Positions 32,898 through 43,587 of a stretch of 64,000 nt of DNA are shown here, in pieces. Under the pieces are notes generated by a model. The model worked only from the letters and a program-made list of their open reading frames with translations, did no database searches and was not told where the DNA came from. This DNA comes from an uncultured Lachnospiraceae bacterium (GTDB lineage Bacteria > Bacillota > Clostridia > Lachnospirales > Lachnospiraceae), in the NCBI GenBank assembly GCA_947589305.1, contig CANQAP010000005.1:33009-97008 (forward strand), given 5' to 3'. A program made the position numbers and the translations under genes. Position 1 is the first letter of the stretch. Each line of letters begins with the position of its first letter.

Positions 32898-33176
32898 CTA
32901 TTTCTTACCCTTCTTCTCAGTCTTATCGTGACCTCTGTAAGTACGGGTTGCTACGAACTCTCCAAGCTTGTGTCCAACCATATCTTCTGTGATATATACC
33001 GGAACATGCTTTCTTCCGTCATATACGGCAATGGTGTGACCTACAAAAGATGGGAAGATTGTAGAACGACGTGACCAAGTTTTAATTACCTGTTTATCAT
33101 TTGCAGCATTTAATGCGTCTACCTTTTTCAACAAATGGTCATCTGCAAACGGTCCTTTTTTCACTGAACGTGCCAT
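32898..33176 (-). CDS. rpsS: 30S ribosomal protein S19
   Basis: [62 protein letters not shown]. Confidence 0.98.
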   Translation of the reverse strand: MARSVKKGPFADDHLLKKVDALNAANDKQVIKTWSRRSTIFPSFVGHTIAVYDGRKHVPVYITEDMVGHKLGEFVATRTYRGHDKTEKKGKK

Positions 33177-33191
33177 TCGATTACCTCCTAA

Positions 33192-34034
33192 CTATTTCAT
33201 GCTCTTTCCGTTTCTTCTTCTAATAATCAACTTGTTCGATTGTTTATTCTTCTTTCTGGTCTTCAAACCAAGAGCAGGTTTACCCCAAGGAGTAGATGGA
33301 CCAGAACGTCCAATCGGAGCTCTACCTTCACCACCACCATGTGGATGGTCGTTCGGGTTCATAACGGAACCACGCACGGTAGGACGAACGCCCATATGAC
33401 GCTTACGACCGGCTTTTCCGATATTTACCAGATCATGCTCGATATTGCCTACCTGACCGACAGTTGCCCGACAAACGATCGGAACCATCCGCATTTCACC
33501 GGACGGTAAACGTAAGGTCGCATATTTTCCTTCCTTTGCCATCAACTGTGCCGAATTTCCGGCTGCGCGCACCAACTGCGCTCCCTTTCCCGGATATAAT
33601 TCAATATTATGAAGCTCTGTACCGACCGGAATCGCTTCCAGCGGCAAACAGTTGCCGACTTTGATCTCTGCATTTGCACCGTTCATAACGGTATCTCCCA
33701 CCTTCAAGCCAACCGGTGCCAGAATATATGCCTTTTCACCGTCCGCATAGCAGATCAATGCGATATTAGCAGTACGGTTCGGATCATATTCGATTGCCGT
33801 AACCTTAGCCGGAATCCCGTCCTTATTTCTCTTAAAATCAATGATTCTGTATTTTCTTTTTGAGCCGCCTCCATGATGTCTTACCGTAATTTTACCCTGA
33901 TTGTTACGGCCTGCGTGTTTCTTCAGGGATACCGTTAAAGACTTTTCCGGACTCTTCTTTGTGATCTCTTCAAAATCAAGACCGGTCATATGTCTTCTGG
34001 AAGGTGTATATGGGTTATATGTTTTAATTCCCAT
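33192..34034 (-). CDS. rplB: 50S ribosomal protein L2
   Basis: [25 protein letters not shown]...[28 protein letters not shown]. Confidence 0.98.
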   Translation of the reverse strand: MGIKTYNPYTPSRRHMTGLDFEEITKKSPEKSLTVSLKKHAGRNNQGKITVRHHGGGSKRKYRIIDFKRNKDGIPAKVTAIEYDPNRTANIALICYADGEKAYILAPVGLKVGDTVMNGANAEIKVGNCLPLEAIPVGTELHNIELYPGKGAQLVRAAGNSAQLMAKEGKYATLRLPSGEMRMVPIVCRATVGQVGNIEHDLVNIGKAGRKRHMGVRPTVRGSVMNPNDHPHGGGEGRAPIGRSGPSTPWGKPALGLKTRKKNKQSNKLIIRRRNGKSMK

Positions 34035-34107
34035 TTTTATATCTCCTTTCAACTACCTATTTGTCATCACGCTTTCGTTGCGTATAATATATGCAATCTC
34101 TTATTTT

Positions 34108-34407
34108 TTACAGTCCCTCAAAGAGTTCTATGTCTTTGCTTTCCGCTGTCAGTTGTACGATTGCCTTCTTGGTCTTAGCCGTTTTGCCGTAAACCATTCC
34201 ACGTCTTTTGGTCTTACCGTTATAATTCATGGTATTTACCTTTGCAACCTTGGTTCCCTCGAACATTTTCTCTACAGCTTCTTTAATCTGTGACTTGGTT
34301 GCATCCGTATGAACAAGGAAGGTATATTTTTTATCTGCCATGTCATTCATACTTTTTTCCGTTACGACCGGCTGTAAGATTACGTCATAATATTTAAGAT
34401 CTGCCAT
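34108..34407 (-). CDS. rplW: 50S ribosomal protein L23
   Basis: [44 protein letters not shown]. Confidence 0.97.
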   Translation of the reverse strand: MADLKYYDVILQPVVTEKSMNDMADKKYTFLVHTDATKSQIKEAVEKMFEGTKVAKVNTMNYNGKTKRRGMVYGKTAKTKKAIVQLTAESKDIELFEGL

Positions 34408-35027
34408 TATGCGTACACCTCCTCAATTGCTGCTACAGCATCTTTCGTCAACACTAACGTATCATACTTTAAGATATCGTATACGTTGATCTCATTAGCA
34501 ATAGCGGTCTTTACCGTCGGAATATTATTTGCAGAACACTTTACGTTCTCTTCGACTTCCTTGGTAACAACCAATGCTTTCTCTGCCTTTAAGTTATTCA
34601 TAATCTCAACAAACTTTTTAGTCTTGATCTCATCCATTTTCAGTTCATCTAATACGATCAACTTCTCTTCCTGAACTTTCGAAGTCAGCGCTGACTTCAT
34701 TGCCAACTGCTTTTCTTTCTTGTTCATCTTCATCGAGTAATCTCTCGGTTTTGGTGCAAATACAACACCACCGCCCGTCCATTGCGGAGAACGTGTAGAA
34801 CCCTGTCTTGCATGACCGGTACCTTTCTGTCTCCAAGGCTTCTTACCGCCACCGGAAACTTCCGAACGCGTCTTTGCGCTCTGTGTTCCCTGACGACGAT
34901 TTGCAAGATGTGCTACAACTGCCATATGCACTAAATGTTCATTTATTTCAACACCAAATACGGAATCATTAAGCGTCAGCTTATCAACTTCCTTTCCCGC
35001 GGTGTTATAAACTGCTACTGTTGCCAT
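34407..35027 (-). CDS. rplD: 50S ribosomal protein L4
   Basis: [55 protein letters not shown]. Confidence 0.98.
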   Translation of the reverse strand: MATVAVYNTAGKEVDKLTLNDSVFGVEINEHLVHMAVVAHLANRRQGTQSAKTRSEVSGGGKKPWRQKGTGHARQGSTRSPQWTGGGVVFAPKPRDYSMKMNKKEKQLAMKSALTSKVQEEKLIVLDELKMDEIKTKKFVEIMNNLKAEKALVVTKEVEENVKCSANNIPTVKTAIANEINVYDILKYDTLVLTKDAVAAIEEVYA

Positions 35028-35050
35028 CTAAAGCTCCTCCTTCCTCAAGT

Positions 35051-35734
35051 CTATTTACCGACTTTGACTGTTTCTTTCAGCATAACCAATGATTTCTTCG
35101 GTCCCGGCACACAGCCCTTTACCAAGATCACATTGTTTTCTAAATCTATTTTAACGATTTCCAAATTCTGAACGGTCACTCTGACTGCTCCCATGTGTCC
35201 CGGCATCTTCTTGCCTTTGAACACACGTCCCGGAGTGGTTGCGGAACCGTTTGAACCTGCATGGTTATGATACTTGGAACCATGTGCTGCAGGACCAGAA
35301 CGCATACCATATCGCTTGATGCCGCCGGCAAACCCTTTACCTTTGGATTTTGCAGTTGCATCAATTTTATCGCCTTCTTCAAAAATATCCGCTTTGATCT
35401 CACTGCCGATCTCGTATTCTTCCGCATTTTCTAATCGAAATTCTCGTAAATATTTCTTCGGGGTAGTGCCGGCTTTCTTACAATGACCGGTTTCTGCCTT
35501 GCCTGCTCCATGTGGATTGATGATCACTTTCTTTCCTGCGATATCTTTGTTTACGATCCGCTCTTTTTTCTCACCGAATCCTACCTGAATGGCACTGTAG
35601 CCATCATTTTCCATTGTCTTAACCTGCGTGACTACGCAAGGACCTGCCTGAAGAACGGTAACTGGTGTCAATACACCGTCTTCATTGAAGATTTGAGTCA
35701 TTCCGACTTTGGTTGCCAAAATTGCTTTCTTCAT
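35051..35734 (-). CDS. rplC: 50S ribosomal protein L3
   Basis: [40 protein letters not shown]...[18 protein letters not shown]-type signature ([28 protein letters not shown]). Confidence 0.98.
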   Translation of the reverse strand: MKKAILATKVGMTQIFNEDGVLTPVTVLQAGPCVVTQVKTMENDGYSAIQVGFGEKKERIVNKDIAGKKVIINPHGAGKAETGHCKKAGTTPKKYLREFRLENAEEYEIGSEIKADIFEEGDKIDATAKSKGKGFAGGIKRYGMRSGPAAHGSKYHNHAGSNGSATTPGRVFKGKKMPGHMGAVRVTVQNLEIVKIDLENNVILVKGCVPGPKKSLVMLKETVKVGK

Positions 35735-35871
35735 TCTTTTTTCCTCCTAATTCATCTACAGCGGATTGCATGAGCAATCATACTAAATTCATTGGGGTTT
35801 CCAACTAATTCGCTACTGCATGTTTTGGAATCTCTGCTTGGCTCGCAAGGATTCTTTCATAATAATTCTTA

Positions 35872-36183
35872 CTACTTCATTTTGACATCGATGTAAACGC
35901 CGGCAGACATATCCATTTTCTGCAACGCATCGATCGTCTTCTGTGTTGGCTGAATAACATCGATCAGTCTTTTGTGTGTTCTCTGTTCAAACTGCTCTCT
36001 GGAATCCTTATACTTGTGTACCGCTCTTAAGATCGTGATCTTCTCGATCTTCGTCGGCATTGGTACAGGTCCACTCACCTTTGCTCCTGTTTTCTTTACA
36101 GTTTCAATGATGTTCTTCGCAGCCTGATCGATCAACTGATGATCATAAGCCTTCAATGTAATTCGCATTACCTGACTTGCCAT
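35872..36183 (-). CDS. rpsJ: 30S ribosomal protein S10
   Basis: [45 protein letters not shown]; start moved to the internal Met. Confidence 0.97.
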   Translation of the reverse strand: MASQVMRITLKAYDHQLIDQAAKNIIETVKKTGAKVSGPVPMPTKIEKITILRAVHKYKDSREQFEQRTHKRLIDVIQPTQKTIDALQKMDMSAGVYIDVKMK

Positions 36184-36416
36184 AAAAAAAGCCGCCTCCT
36201 TTTCGCACTTCATTTCAGTACGACAAGTGGTGACTGTACACATTCCCGTGTGTTTCTTTTTTGTTCTCACACGTCATCTCTACGTTTCTGTAGATGGTTC
36301 ATATCGTACAGTGACTTGTCGCCAGTTTCCTAACTTGACATTCGCTCCACGGAAAAACCTGCAACTCCTGTGCAGCAACCTCACGCTTCCACGCTATCAA
36401 TGTCACAGCAAGTGCT

Positions 36417-36445
36417 ATTATAAACCACCTTTTATAGAAATGCAA
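36417..36445 (-). promoter_or_regulatory. Candidate S10-operon promoter
   Basis: Minus strand TTGCAT (36440-36445), 17-bp spacer, TATAAT (36417-36422). Confidence 0.7.
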
Positions 36446-36512
36446 GCACTTTTTTACACTTTTTCCCTTTTTTATGATACCGTCATCAGACATCTGACAT
36501 GACAAGGCTTTT

Positions 36513-36534
36513 TACATCATTAGCCTATGATGTA
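36513..36534 (-). terminator. Hairpin overlapping the 3' end of the DUF4190-like gene
   Basis: Minus strand TACATCAT-AGGCTA-ATGATGTA then AAAAAG; short perfect stem, no T-tract on the minus strand. Confidence 0.35.
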
Positions 36535-37223
36535 AGGATGTAAGGTCCCATCACAGTCACCACCTGCAGCAAGAGTTCTCCTAACTGTATCAATGCACCA
36601 ATGATTGCACATATCAAGCCGATGATCGAGAGAGTCCTTTCACTATCTCCGGGTTTACTTGCACGAATTCCCATGGCGCCGGTAATGATCCCGGTGATTC
36701 CCAGCACCAATGAAATACCCGAACAGCAACAGATGGATAGCATGCTGGAAATTCCGGTGATCATACTGGCGACTCCGAGATTCGATTTCTTAGATTCATT
36801 CTTGACATATTTTGGCTGCGGCTCCGGACCATATCCGTACTCATAATATGGATCTGCTTTATAGTTTACATAATGAGGATCATTGATATCTATAACGCCT
36901 GTCAGTCTCTCCGTGATCGGGTTTTCATAGATCACTTCTTCTTCACTTGCCGGCACCGGCGGATTTTGTGATTCTTCTTCCACGCCGTTTTCTGACGACG
37001 GAAGGTTTTGCGATTCTTCTTCCACGCCGTTTTCTGACAACGGAAGGTTTTGCGATTCTTCTTCCACTCCGTCTTCTGACGACGGAAGGTTTTGCGATTC
37101 TTCTTCCGTCAATGGGTCATATGTAGTATGTTCTGCCTGCGGCGGTTGAAAAAAGATCACGTCTTCCGGATCACCGTCGTAGCTGTCAATCACCTTTGGT
37201 TGATTATCCTGATTTTCGCTCAT
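36525..37223 (-). CDS. DUF4190-like membrane protein with Glu/Ser-rich tandem-repeat N-terminus
   Basis: 232 aa; SNLGVASMITGISSMLSICCCSGISLVLGITGIITGAMGI...LSIIGLICAIIGALI; N-terminal 14-aa repeats. Confidence 0.75.
   Translation of the reverse strand: MSENQDNQPKVIDSYDGDPEDVIFFQPPQAEHTTYDPLTEEESQNLPSSEDGVEEESQNLPLSENGVEEESQNLPSSENGVEEESQNPPVPASEEEVIYENPITERLTGVIDINDPHYVNYKADPYYEYGYGPEPQPKYVKNESKKSNLGVASMITGISSMLSICCCSGISLVLGITGIITGAMGIRASKPGDSERTLSIIGLICAIIGALIQLGELLLQVVTVMGPYILTS
36970..37095. repeat. Three tandem 42-bp in-frame repeats plus a partial fourth
   Basis: Units 36970-37011, 37012-37053, 37054-37095, each near GATTCTTCTTCCACGCCGTTTTCTGACGACGGAAGGTTTTGC; encode EESQNLPxSExGVE. 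Confidence 0.95.
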
Positions 37224-38380
37224 GCTTCCTCTCCTAATAACAGTTGATATAATGTCGGTTTTAAGTGAAAGGTTTCCATTAATTCTTCCACTTCCTTTCT
37301 CGCCTGCTCCGCACGCCGCTGTGGCACCTGCGTTTTTATGGCGCGAATCAATATATTCTTTGGCGAATGTTCCATATCGATAAATTCCAAGAGCTGTGTC
37401 TTATATCCGCAATACTCTAAAAGATTGCCACGAATCGCATCTGTCATCAACGCGGCGGTACGCTCTTTAATAATACCATATCTCGAAAAGATTGCCAGTC
37501 TTTCACTCTGAAGCTGCTGATTGCATTCATGTTGACAACAAGGCACTGATAAAATCACCTTTGCCTGACGGTTGATCGCGTGATAGAGCGCATAATCAGT
37601 CGCCGTATCACAGGCATGAAGGGAAATCACCATATCGATCGGCTGATCGGTCTGATAGCTGTGTATATCACCGTGTTGAAAATGCAGATTTTCATAATGA
37701 TACTTTTCTGCCGTCCGGCGGCACTCTTCAATCACGGTTTCCTTTAAATCCAGTCCGGTAATCGTCACATTCATTTGTTTCACTTCCACCAGATAGTAAT
37801 ACAGTAAAAAGGTCAGATATGATTTTCCGCATCCAAAATCTACCACATGAATCTCATCCTTTGGCAGTACATGTAAGACATCGTCTACCACCTCCAAAAA
37901 ACGGTTGATTTGCCGATACTTATCATACTTTGACTGCACTACTTTTCCGTCCTTCGAGAAGATACCCATATCTATCAGCGGCGGTACTATGGTTCCCTCC
38001 GGAATGCAATACTGCTTTTCCCGATTATTTCCCTGCCGGATCTGCAAGATCCGGTCATGTGCCTGACGATTGTGCAAGAATTTACCTTTTTTCGTGATCT
38101 TCCCACGGTATTCCCAATCTTTGGTCCACGCATTGAGTTGTAAAAATTGCGTTCCAAAGTACTCCATCAGACCGGCATATAAATCGGTATCCGCAATATT
38201 CATATGAAACGCCTGCTGCCTTGTAAATTTTTCTAACTGATAGTGTAATCCGTGTCTGCCACGTATCAGACGAATCATAATCTTTTGTACTTCCTGCTGC
38301 TTATGAACCGGACTGCTCAGTACCAGTTCGATCGGATGCCCTTCGCAGATGGTCTGTAAAAACTCTTCTCTTTCTTCCAT
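37220..38380 (-). CDS. SAM-dependent methyltransferase (SVPCCQHE-motif family)
   Basis: 386 aa; VVDFGCGKSYLTFLLYYYL...VISLHACDTATDYAL...ILSVPCCQHECNQQL. Confidence 0.82.
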   Translation of the reverse strand: MEEREEFLQTICEGHPIELVLSSPVHKQQEVQKIMIRLIRGRHGLHYQLEKFTRQQAFHMNIADTDLYAGLMEYFGTQFLQLNAWTKDWEYRGKITKKGKFLHNRQAHDRILQIRQGNNREKQYCIPEGTIVPPLIDMGIFSKDGKVVQSKYDKYRQINRFLEVVDDVLHVLPKDEIHVVDFGCGKSYLTFLLYYYLVEVKQMNVTITGLDLKETVIEECRRTAEKYHYENLHFQHGDIHSYQTDQPIDMVISLHACDTATDYALYHAINRQAKVILSVPCCQHECNQQLQSERLAIFSRYGIIKERTAALMTDAIRGNLLEYCGYKTQLLEFIDMEHSPKNILIRAIKTQVPQRRAEQARKEVEELMETFHLKPTLYQLLLGEEA

Positions 38381-38409
38381 TTCAATCTCATTTCTCCTTC
38401 TGCATCCGT

Positions 38410-39975
38410 TTACAGTGCCGGAGCCAACATCTTCAAGACTGCACGGAATAAGGCGTGCAGATAAGAGATATTCTTATAATCCTCCGTTGTCACTTCTCTG
38501 CTCATTTCAAATGTATCCTCAAAATCTTTCCGTATATCCTGAATGACCCGAGAACGATACATCCACACTCCACATTCAAAGTGCAGATACATGCTCCGGT
38601 AATCAAAGTTTGCCGTTCCGATCGTGGCGATCTCATCATCCACCAAGACGGTTTTGGCATGAATAAAGCCGGGAGTATATTTATAGATACGGATACCACT
38701 TTCCATCAACACTCTTGCGTTTTCCTGCGTCAACTCATATACCATACGTTTATCCGGAATCCCCGGTATGATGATCCGCACATCCACGCCGCTCTTTGCT
38801 GCCAATGATAAGGCAATCATCATTTCATTATCGACGATCAGGTACGGCGTCATAATATATACACGTTTCTTTGCACGGCAGATCATATTCAGGTAAATGT
38901 TTTCACTGACCAGCTCCTGATCCAGTGGAGAATCACTATAAGGCTGCACAAAACCGTCACTTTCCATATTTTCCGCCGCTTCTTGTGCCGACGCATATTG
39001 TGCAAAATCTTCCGTTTCTCCCTGAACATAGCTCCATAGTTGCAAAAACATAATCGTCAGGCTCCGGACAGCCTCCCCTTTCAGCATCACTCCCGTATCC
39101 TTCCAATGTCCATAAGGAGCGGTTTGATTAATATATTCATCTGCCAAATTCAACCCGCCAGTAAAACCGACCACTCCGTCAATGACGGTAATCTTTCTGT
39201 GGTCCCGATTGTTTAAACGAAGCGTCAGAATTGGGATGAAATGATTGAACGAATTGCACTGAATGCCTTTTGCGCGCAGGGTATCTTCATAATTTGCAGG
39301 CAGAGTGGTCACGCATCCCATATCATCAAACATGACACGGACATCCACGCCTTCTTTCACCTTTTGCTCCAAAATCTCTAAGACGGAACTCCAAAAGCTC
39401 CCCTCCCGTATGATAAAATATTCCATAAAGATATATCGTTTTGCTTTTTTTAGTTCCTCTAAAAACGGCTGCATATAATCATCACCTAGCGGGAAATACG
39501 TCAGGTTTGTATGTTGAAAAACCGGATACCCACAGTACTGCTGGATATAGCGGGATTGTATGCCTGCTATTTGTGATTCTCCCATCAACATTTCCAGACA
39601 CTCCGTGTTTTGAGGCAAAAAATGATAAGAATCCTTGATATTTTTCTCCACTTTTTTTACAAAATGCTTGCTGGAACGATTACCTGCCACTGCCAGATAA
39701 AAGACGCCGCCAAAAATCGGGAATAACAAAATCGGCACTACCCAAGCCAGTTTATACGCGGGATTATCCGGCTTATTAATAATATATAAAGCGACCAGTA
39801 AACTCAGTACCGTACAAAGCACCTGTACATACGCATAGTAATCCCCCAATCCCACGATCATGACGATTAAAAAAACGATCTGGATCAAAAGCAAAAAAAC
39901 AACTGTAACTACTTTTGAAAGAAATAAACGATCCCGTTTCTTCTTTTGTTTTTTTATTTTTTGTTCTATCGGCAT
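38410..39975 (-). CDS. cls: Cardiolipin synthase
   Basis: 521 aa; N-terminal TM helices, two HKD motifs (NRDHRKITVIDG, FIHAKTVLVDDEIATIGTANFDYRS). Confidence 0.94.
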   Translation of the reverse strand: MPIEQKIKKQKKKRDRLFLSKVVTVVFLLLIQIVFLIVMIVGLGDYYAYVQVLCTVLSLLVALYIINKPDNPAYKLAWVVPILLFPIFGGVFYLAVAGNRSSKHFVKKVEKNIKDSYHFLPQNTECLEMLMGESQIAGIQSRYIQQYCGYPVFQHTNLTYFPLGDDYMQPFLEELKKAKRYIFMEYFIIREGSFWSSVLEILEQKVKEGVDVRVMFDDMGCVTTLPANYEDTLRAKGIQCNSFNHFIPILTLRLNNRDHRKITVIDGVVGFTGGLNLADEYINQTAPYGHWKDTGVMLKGEAVRSLTIMFLQLWSYVQGETEDFAQYASAQEAAENMESDGFVQPYSDSPLDQELVSENIYLNMICRAKKRVYIMTPYLIVDNEMMIALSLAAKSGVDVRIIIPGIPDKRMVYELTQENARVLMESGIRIYKYTPGFIHAKTVLVDDEIATIGTANFDYRSMYLHFECGVWMYRSRVIQDIRKDFEDTFEMSREVTTEDYKNISYLHALFRAVLKMLAPAL

Positions 39976-40023
39976 AGAAACTCCTTTCGTTTCTTAAGGA
40001 ATTCTGTTTTTTATCCTATCTGT

Positions 40024-40884
40024 TTATCGGTACCAGCGTCCTGCCGCACCACACGGTAATATCAAACCGGTCTCCCGAACCGGCAGTCCGATCTCCTGCG
40101 ACTCGACCGTACCGTTATAATGTGGTACGATCGTCGTTGACAGCATATAAGTCAATACCGCCGGCGCTAAACCGGTCGTATATGAATTCACCAGAACAAA
40201 CAAAGGATCATCACTTAGCAGTTGTGTCGTTAACTGAATAAAGGAATGAATATGCTCCTCGATTTTCCAAATTTCACCTTTTGGTCCTCTGCCATAAGAA
40301 GGCGGATCCATAATAATAGCATCGTAACGTCTTCCACGTCTGATCTCCCGTTCTACAAACTTGACACAATCATCGACAATCCAACGGATCGGCGCCTCTT
40401 CCAAACCGGAAGATCTCGCATTCTCTTTCGCCCAAGTCACCATTCCTTTGGAGGCGTCTACATGAGTCACCGAAGCTCCTGCCTTTGCTGCCGCACAGGT
40501 TGCCCCGCCCGTGTAGGCAAATAAATTCAGAACACTGACCGGACGATGCGCATTCTTTATTATAGAAGAAAACCAATCCCAATTCACCGCCTGCTCCGGA
40601 AATAGACCGGTATGTTTAAAGTGAAATGGTTTTAGATGAAACGTTAAATCCCGATAATGAATCTCCCATTGTTCCGGAAGTCGGAAAAATTCCCATTCCC
40701 CGCCTCCTTTATTACTTCTATGATAGTGTGCGTTGTGACGGCGCCAGCCGGAATGTGTTCTGGGCATATCCCATATTACCTGTGGATCCGGACGTATCAG
40801 CAGATAGTCTCCCCAACGTTCCAGCTTCTCACCTTTGGAACAATCGATCACCTCATAGTCTTTCCAGTTTTCAGCTACCCACAT
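40024..40884 (-). CDS. Class I SAM-dependent rRNA-type methyltransferase (RlmI/RlmK-like)
   Basis: MWVAENWKDYEVIDCSKGEKLERWGDYLLIRPDPQVIW...VLNLFAYTGGATCAAAKAGASVTHVDASKGM...DAIIMDPPSYGRGPKGEIW. Confidence 0.87.
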   Translation of the reverse strand: MWVAENWKDYEVIDCSKGEKLERWGDYLLIRPDPQVIWDMPRTHSGWRRHNAHYHRSNKGGGEWEFFRLPEQWEIHYRDLTFHLKPFHFKHTGLFPEQAVNWDWFSSIIKNAHRPVSVLNLFAYTGGATCAAAKAGASVTHVDASKGMVTWAKENARSSGLEEAPIRWIVDDCVKFVEREIRRGRRYDAIIMDPPSYGRGPKGEIWKIEEHIHSFIQLTTQLLSDDPLFVLVNSYTTGLAPAVLTYMLSTTIVPHYNGTVESQEIGLPVRETGLILPCGAAGRWYR

Positions 40885-41068
40885 ACGTCCTTCCTTTCTT
40901 ATTTCTCTTTGTAGATTGCGTAATGTGCTAAGTATAGCATGTTTTTCGAAGATATACAATTCACAGGCACGATCTCTCCACTGCAACACGTTTTTTCTGA
41001 TACTTTGACTTTTTCGATCGGTTATGCTACTCTAAATACGACTTCTAAAGGTTTGAAAGGAGAATACA

Positions 41069-41251
41069 ATGAAAAACTTCAACTTTCTACAGATTTTTGG
41101 ATTTACGATCGAAATATTTTCCTTCGTTGCACTTGTCATCAGTATCATCAGCAAGAGCGGGAGTAATTCCCGTGTTAGCCTTTATCTCCTGTTTCTGGTC
41201 GGTGTCATACTCGTTACCGTCGGAAACATTATAAAACGCAATCACAAATAA
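41069..41251 (+). CDS. Small membrane protein, 60 aa, two predicted TM segments
   Basis: MKNFNFLQIFGFTIEIFSFVALVISIISKSGSNSRVSLYLLFLVGVILVTVGNIIKRNHK; GAAAGGAG upstream of ATG. Confidence 0.6.
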   Translation: MKNFNFLQIFGFTIEIFSFVALVISIISKSGSNSRVSLYLLFLVGVILVTVGNIIKRNHK

Positions 41252-41261
41252 ACCTGTGCGT

Positions 41262-41789
41262 TCACTTTGTTTTCTCCTCAGCGATCAACTGAATGCCCCG
41301 GTGTTCTACCGAAGTGGAGAATACGATCATGGTCTTTGTCCTTCCATAACTCTGCAGTTCTCCGATAAACTGATCCAGTGCCACGGTATCCGGGAACAAC
41401 ACTTCAAGCAGCATCGAATAATCACCCGTCACGCAATTACATTCAATGACATTTCTGCAGGATTTGATATATGGATAAAATTCCTTTTTTCGAACCGGCT
41501 CGATCTCGAGACTGATAAAGGCTTTGATCTGATAACCCAATGCAGCCGGATTAACTTGCGCATGATATCCCAAAATGTATCCCTGACGTTCCATGCGTTC
41601 AATGCGCGCCGAGACAGCCGGCGAAGACAAAAACACATGAGCCGCTATGTCTTTGATCGCCGTACTGGCATTTTTCTGTAAGATATTTAAAATCTTGATA
41701 TCGATATGATCCAATGCGTCTTTTTTCACAGTCTGCCTCTCCTTTCCCGTTTCAAGAACCAGTCTTTTTCCTTCTTGATATCGTACCAT
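41262..41789 (-). CDS. Lrp/AsnC family transcriptional regulator
   Basis: 175 aa; LDHIDIKILNILQKNASTAIKDIAAHVFLSSPAVSARIERMERQGYILGYHAQVNPAALGY. Confidence 0.93.
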   Translation of the reverse strand: MVRYQEGKRLVLETGKERQTVKKDALDHIDIKILNILQKNASTAIKDIAAHVFLSSPAVSARIERMERQGYILGYHAQVNPAALGYQIKAFISLEIEPVRKKEFYPYIKSCRNVIECNCVTGDYSMLLEVLFPDTVALDQFIGELQSYGRTKTMIVFSTSVEHRGIQLIAEEKTK

Positions 41790-41825
41790 GTCTTCGTATA
41801 GCCGTCAATTCATTCTATGCTTTTG

Positions 41826-41842
41826 ACTTAATTAAATTAAGT
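41826..41842. promoter_or_regulatory. AT-rich palindrome upstream of the Lrp/AsnC gene
   Basis: ACTTAATTAAATTAAGT, perfect 17-bp palindrome; CTTAATTAAG (10-bp palindrome) follows at 41879-41888. Confidence 0.5.
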
Positions 41843-41935
41843 AATTTATCTTATTTCGTAAATAAATTAATAATTTTTCTTAATTAAGTTAATTATAATT
41901 GACTTTTCATTGAGATATTGACTTATCCTGCCATT

Positions 41936-42123
41936 CCAACTATGATAATCAAAGTTGGTGAATTCGCATGTTTTACATTCTGTGTCGCGGCAGAATGTTT
42001 GTACGTCACCACCCATGTTCATGTAATACTCCAAAGGGTGTCTATGGTCGCAATGCGATTCCTCCATAGACACCCTTTCCTTTTTCCTATCCTATAACCT
42101 ATCCGGTTGATTGTCGATCAACC
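41936..42123. other. Intergenic multi-hairpin element (candidate structured RNA or terminator array)
   Basis: Inverted repeats 41936-41945/41949-41958, 41975-41982/41991-41998 (8 bp perfect), 42034-42047/42064-42077 (14 bp perfect), 42105-42111/42117-42123 (7 bp). Confidence 0.55.
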
Positions 42124-42129
42124 ACTAAA

Positions 42130-43569
42130 TCATCGCTTCCATGTATCACGGAAGAACAGCATTACGATCGGAAAGATTTCCAATCTGCCTGCCAGCATGT
42201 CAAAAATCAATACCAGTTTGGATAATACAGACAAAGAGCTGTAATTCCCCATTGGTCCCACAACACCAAGTCCCGGTCCGATATTATTAAACGTAGCAAT
42301 CACCGACGTGACGGTCGTAATCAGGTCAAATCCGTTTAAGCTAACCAAAAGAACGGATGCGCTGACTAATAATACATAAATGATCAGATACACATTTGCA
42401 GAGCGAAGGGTTTCATGATCTACGACCTTATCATCCATTTTGATCTTCTTGACACTATTTGGGTGCAACAGACAGGCGATCTCTTTTTGTGCGGATTTAA
42501 TATAAATAATAAATCTTGAAATCTTCATACCACCACCGGTACTTCCTGCACATGCTCCTACAAACATCAAAATCAACATGATCATCTGTGAGAATATTGG
42601 CCATTGATTAAAATCCGTTGTGGCAAATCCTGTCGTCGTCATAACCGTTGCGACCTGAAATGCCGAATGTTTTAAACTCTCTCCCACACTGCCAAACAAA
42701 TGAAAAATATCAATTGCGATCAGTATGGTCGCAACCGCATATAGAATCGCATACCACCGAACTTCTTCAATCAAAAAAGCATCCTTCAATTTCTTCATGA
42801 CTATCAGGAAATAGAATTTAAAGTTTACTCCGAACAAGAACATAAAAACCGTCACAACGATCTGCACATAACTGCTATATCCGCTAAATCCGTCATTCCG
42901 GATTCCAAATCCTCCCGTACCCGCCGTTGCCGTGCTGATGCACAATGATTCAAAGAAATCCAATCCGCCAAATAATAATAAGACCAACTGCGTGAGCGTC
43001 AGGACGATATACATAATGTATAACAGGGACGCCGTTTTCTTTAATTTAGGAACCAGTTTTCCAAAGGATGGTCCCGGACTTTCTGCACGCATCAGATACA
43101 TATTTGCATTGGAGCCGGTCATTGGCAGGATGGTAACAATAAACACAATAACTCCCATACCGCCAATCCAGTTGCTAAAACAACGCCAAAAATTCATACA
43201 TTTAGGCAATTCTTCAACCGCAGTCAGGATACTTGCGCCTGTGGTCGTATAGCCCGATACCATTTCAAATAAAGCATCAATGTAGTTTGGCACTTCTCCA
43301 CTGATACAAAGCGGAATCGCGCTGATCAAACTGATCAATATCCAACTGACAGCAACCAGTACAAATCCTTCGCGTGCGTGAAATTGATTATTCTGTGGTT
43401 TCTTACAGGTAAGGATGATGCCGATGATACTTACCACCAACGCTGTAAACAGAAAATTCCAACCGGACGGTTCCTGATAAACCAGAGCTACCAGACATGG
43501 CAGCAACAAGAACAGTGCCTGAAAATTCAAAATCCAACCCAATGTATATACTAATATCCGATAATTCAT
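42130..43569 (-). CDS. trkH: TrkH family potassium uptake protein
   Basis: 479 aa; MVSGYTTTGASIL, STATAGTGGFG, TVMTTTGFATTDFNQWP, GACAGSTGGGMKISRF. Confidence 0.94.
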   Translation of the reverse strand: MNYRILVYTLGWILNFQALFLLLPCLVALVYQEPSGWNFLFTALVVSIIGIILTCKKPQNNQFHAREGFVLVAVSWILISLISAIPLCISGEVPNYIDALFEMVSGYTTTGASILTAVEELPKCMNFWRCFSNWIGGMGVIVFIVTILPMTGSNANMYLMRAESPGPSFGKLVPKLKKTASLLYIMYIVLTLTQLVLLLFGGLDFFESLCISTATAGTGGFGIRNDGFSGYSSYVQIVVTVFMFLFGVNFKFYFLIVMKKLKDAFLIEEVRWYAILYAVATILIAIDIFHLFGSVGESLKHSAFQVATVMTTTGFATTDFNQWPIFSQMIMLILMFVGACAGSTGGGMKISRFIIYIKSAQKEIACLLHPNSVKKIKMDDKVVDHETLRSANVYLIIYVLLVSASVLLVSLNGFDLITTVTSVIATFNNIGPGLGVVGPMGNYSSLSVLSKLVLIFDMLAGRLEIFPIVMLFFRDTWKR

Positions 43570-43587
43570 AGGTATCCCTCAATTCGA

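Noticed and set aside
41867-42073. Cys-rich 68-codon minus-strand ORF (CDHRHPLEYYMNMGGDVQTFCRDTECKTCEF)
   Set aside because: Start codon sits in the large hairpin and no ribosome-binding site was seen; three inverted repeats explain the sequence at least as well. Kept only as an alternative in the finding.
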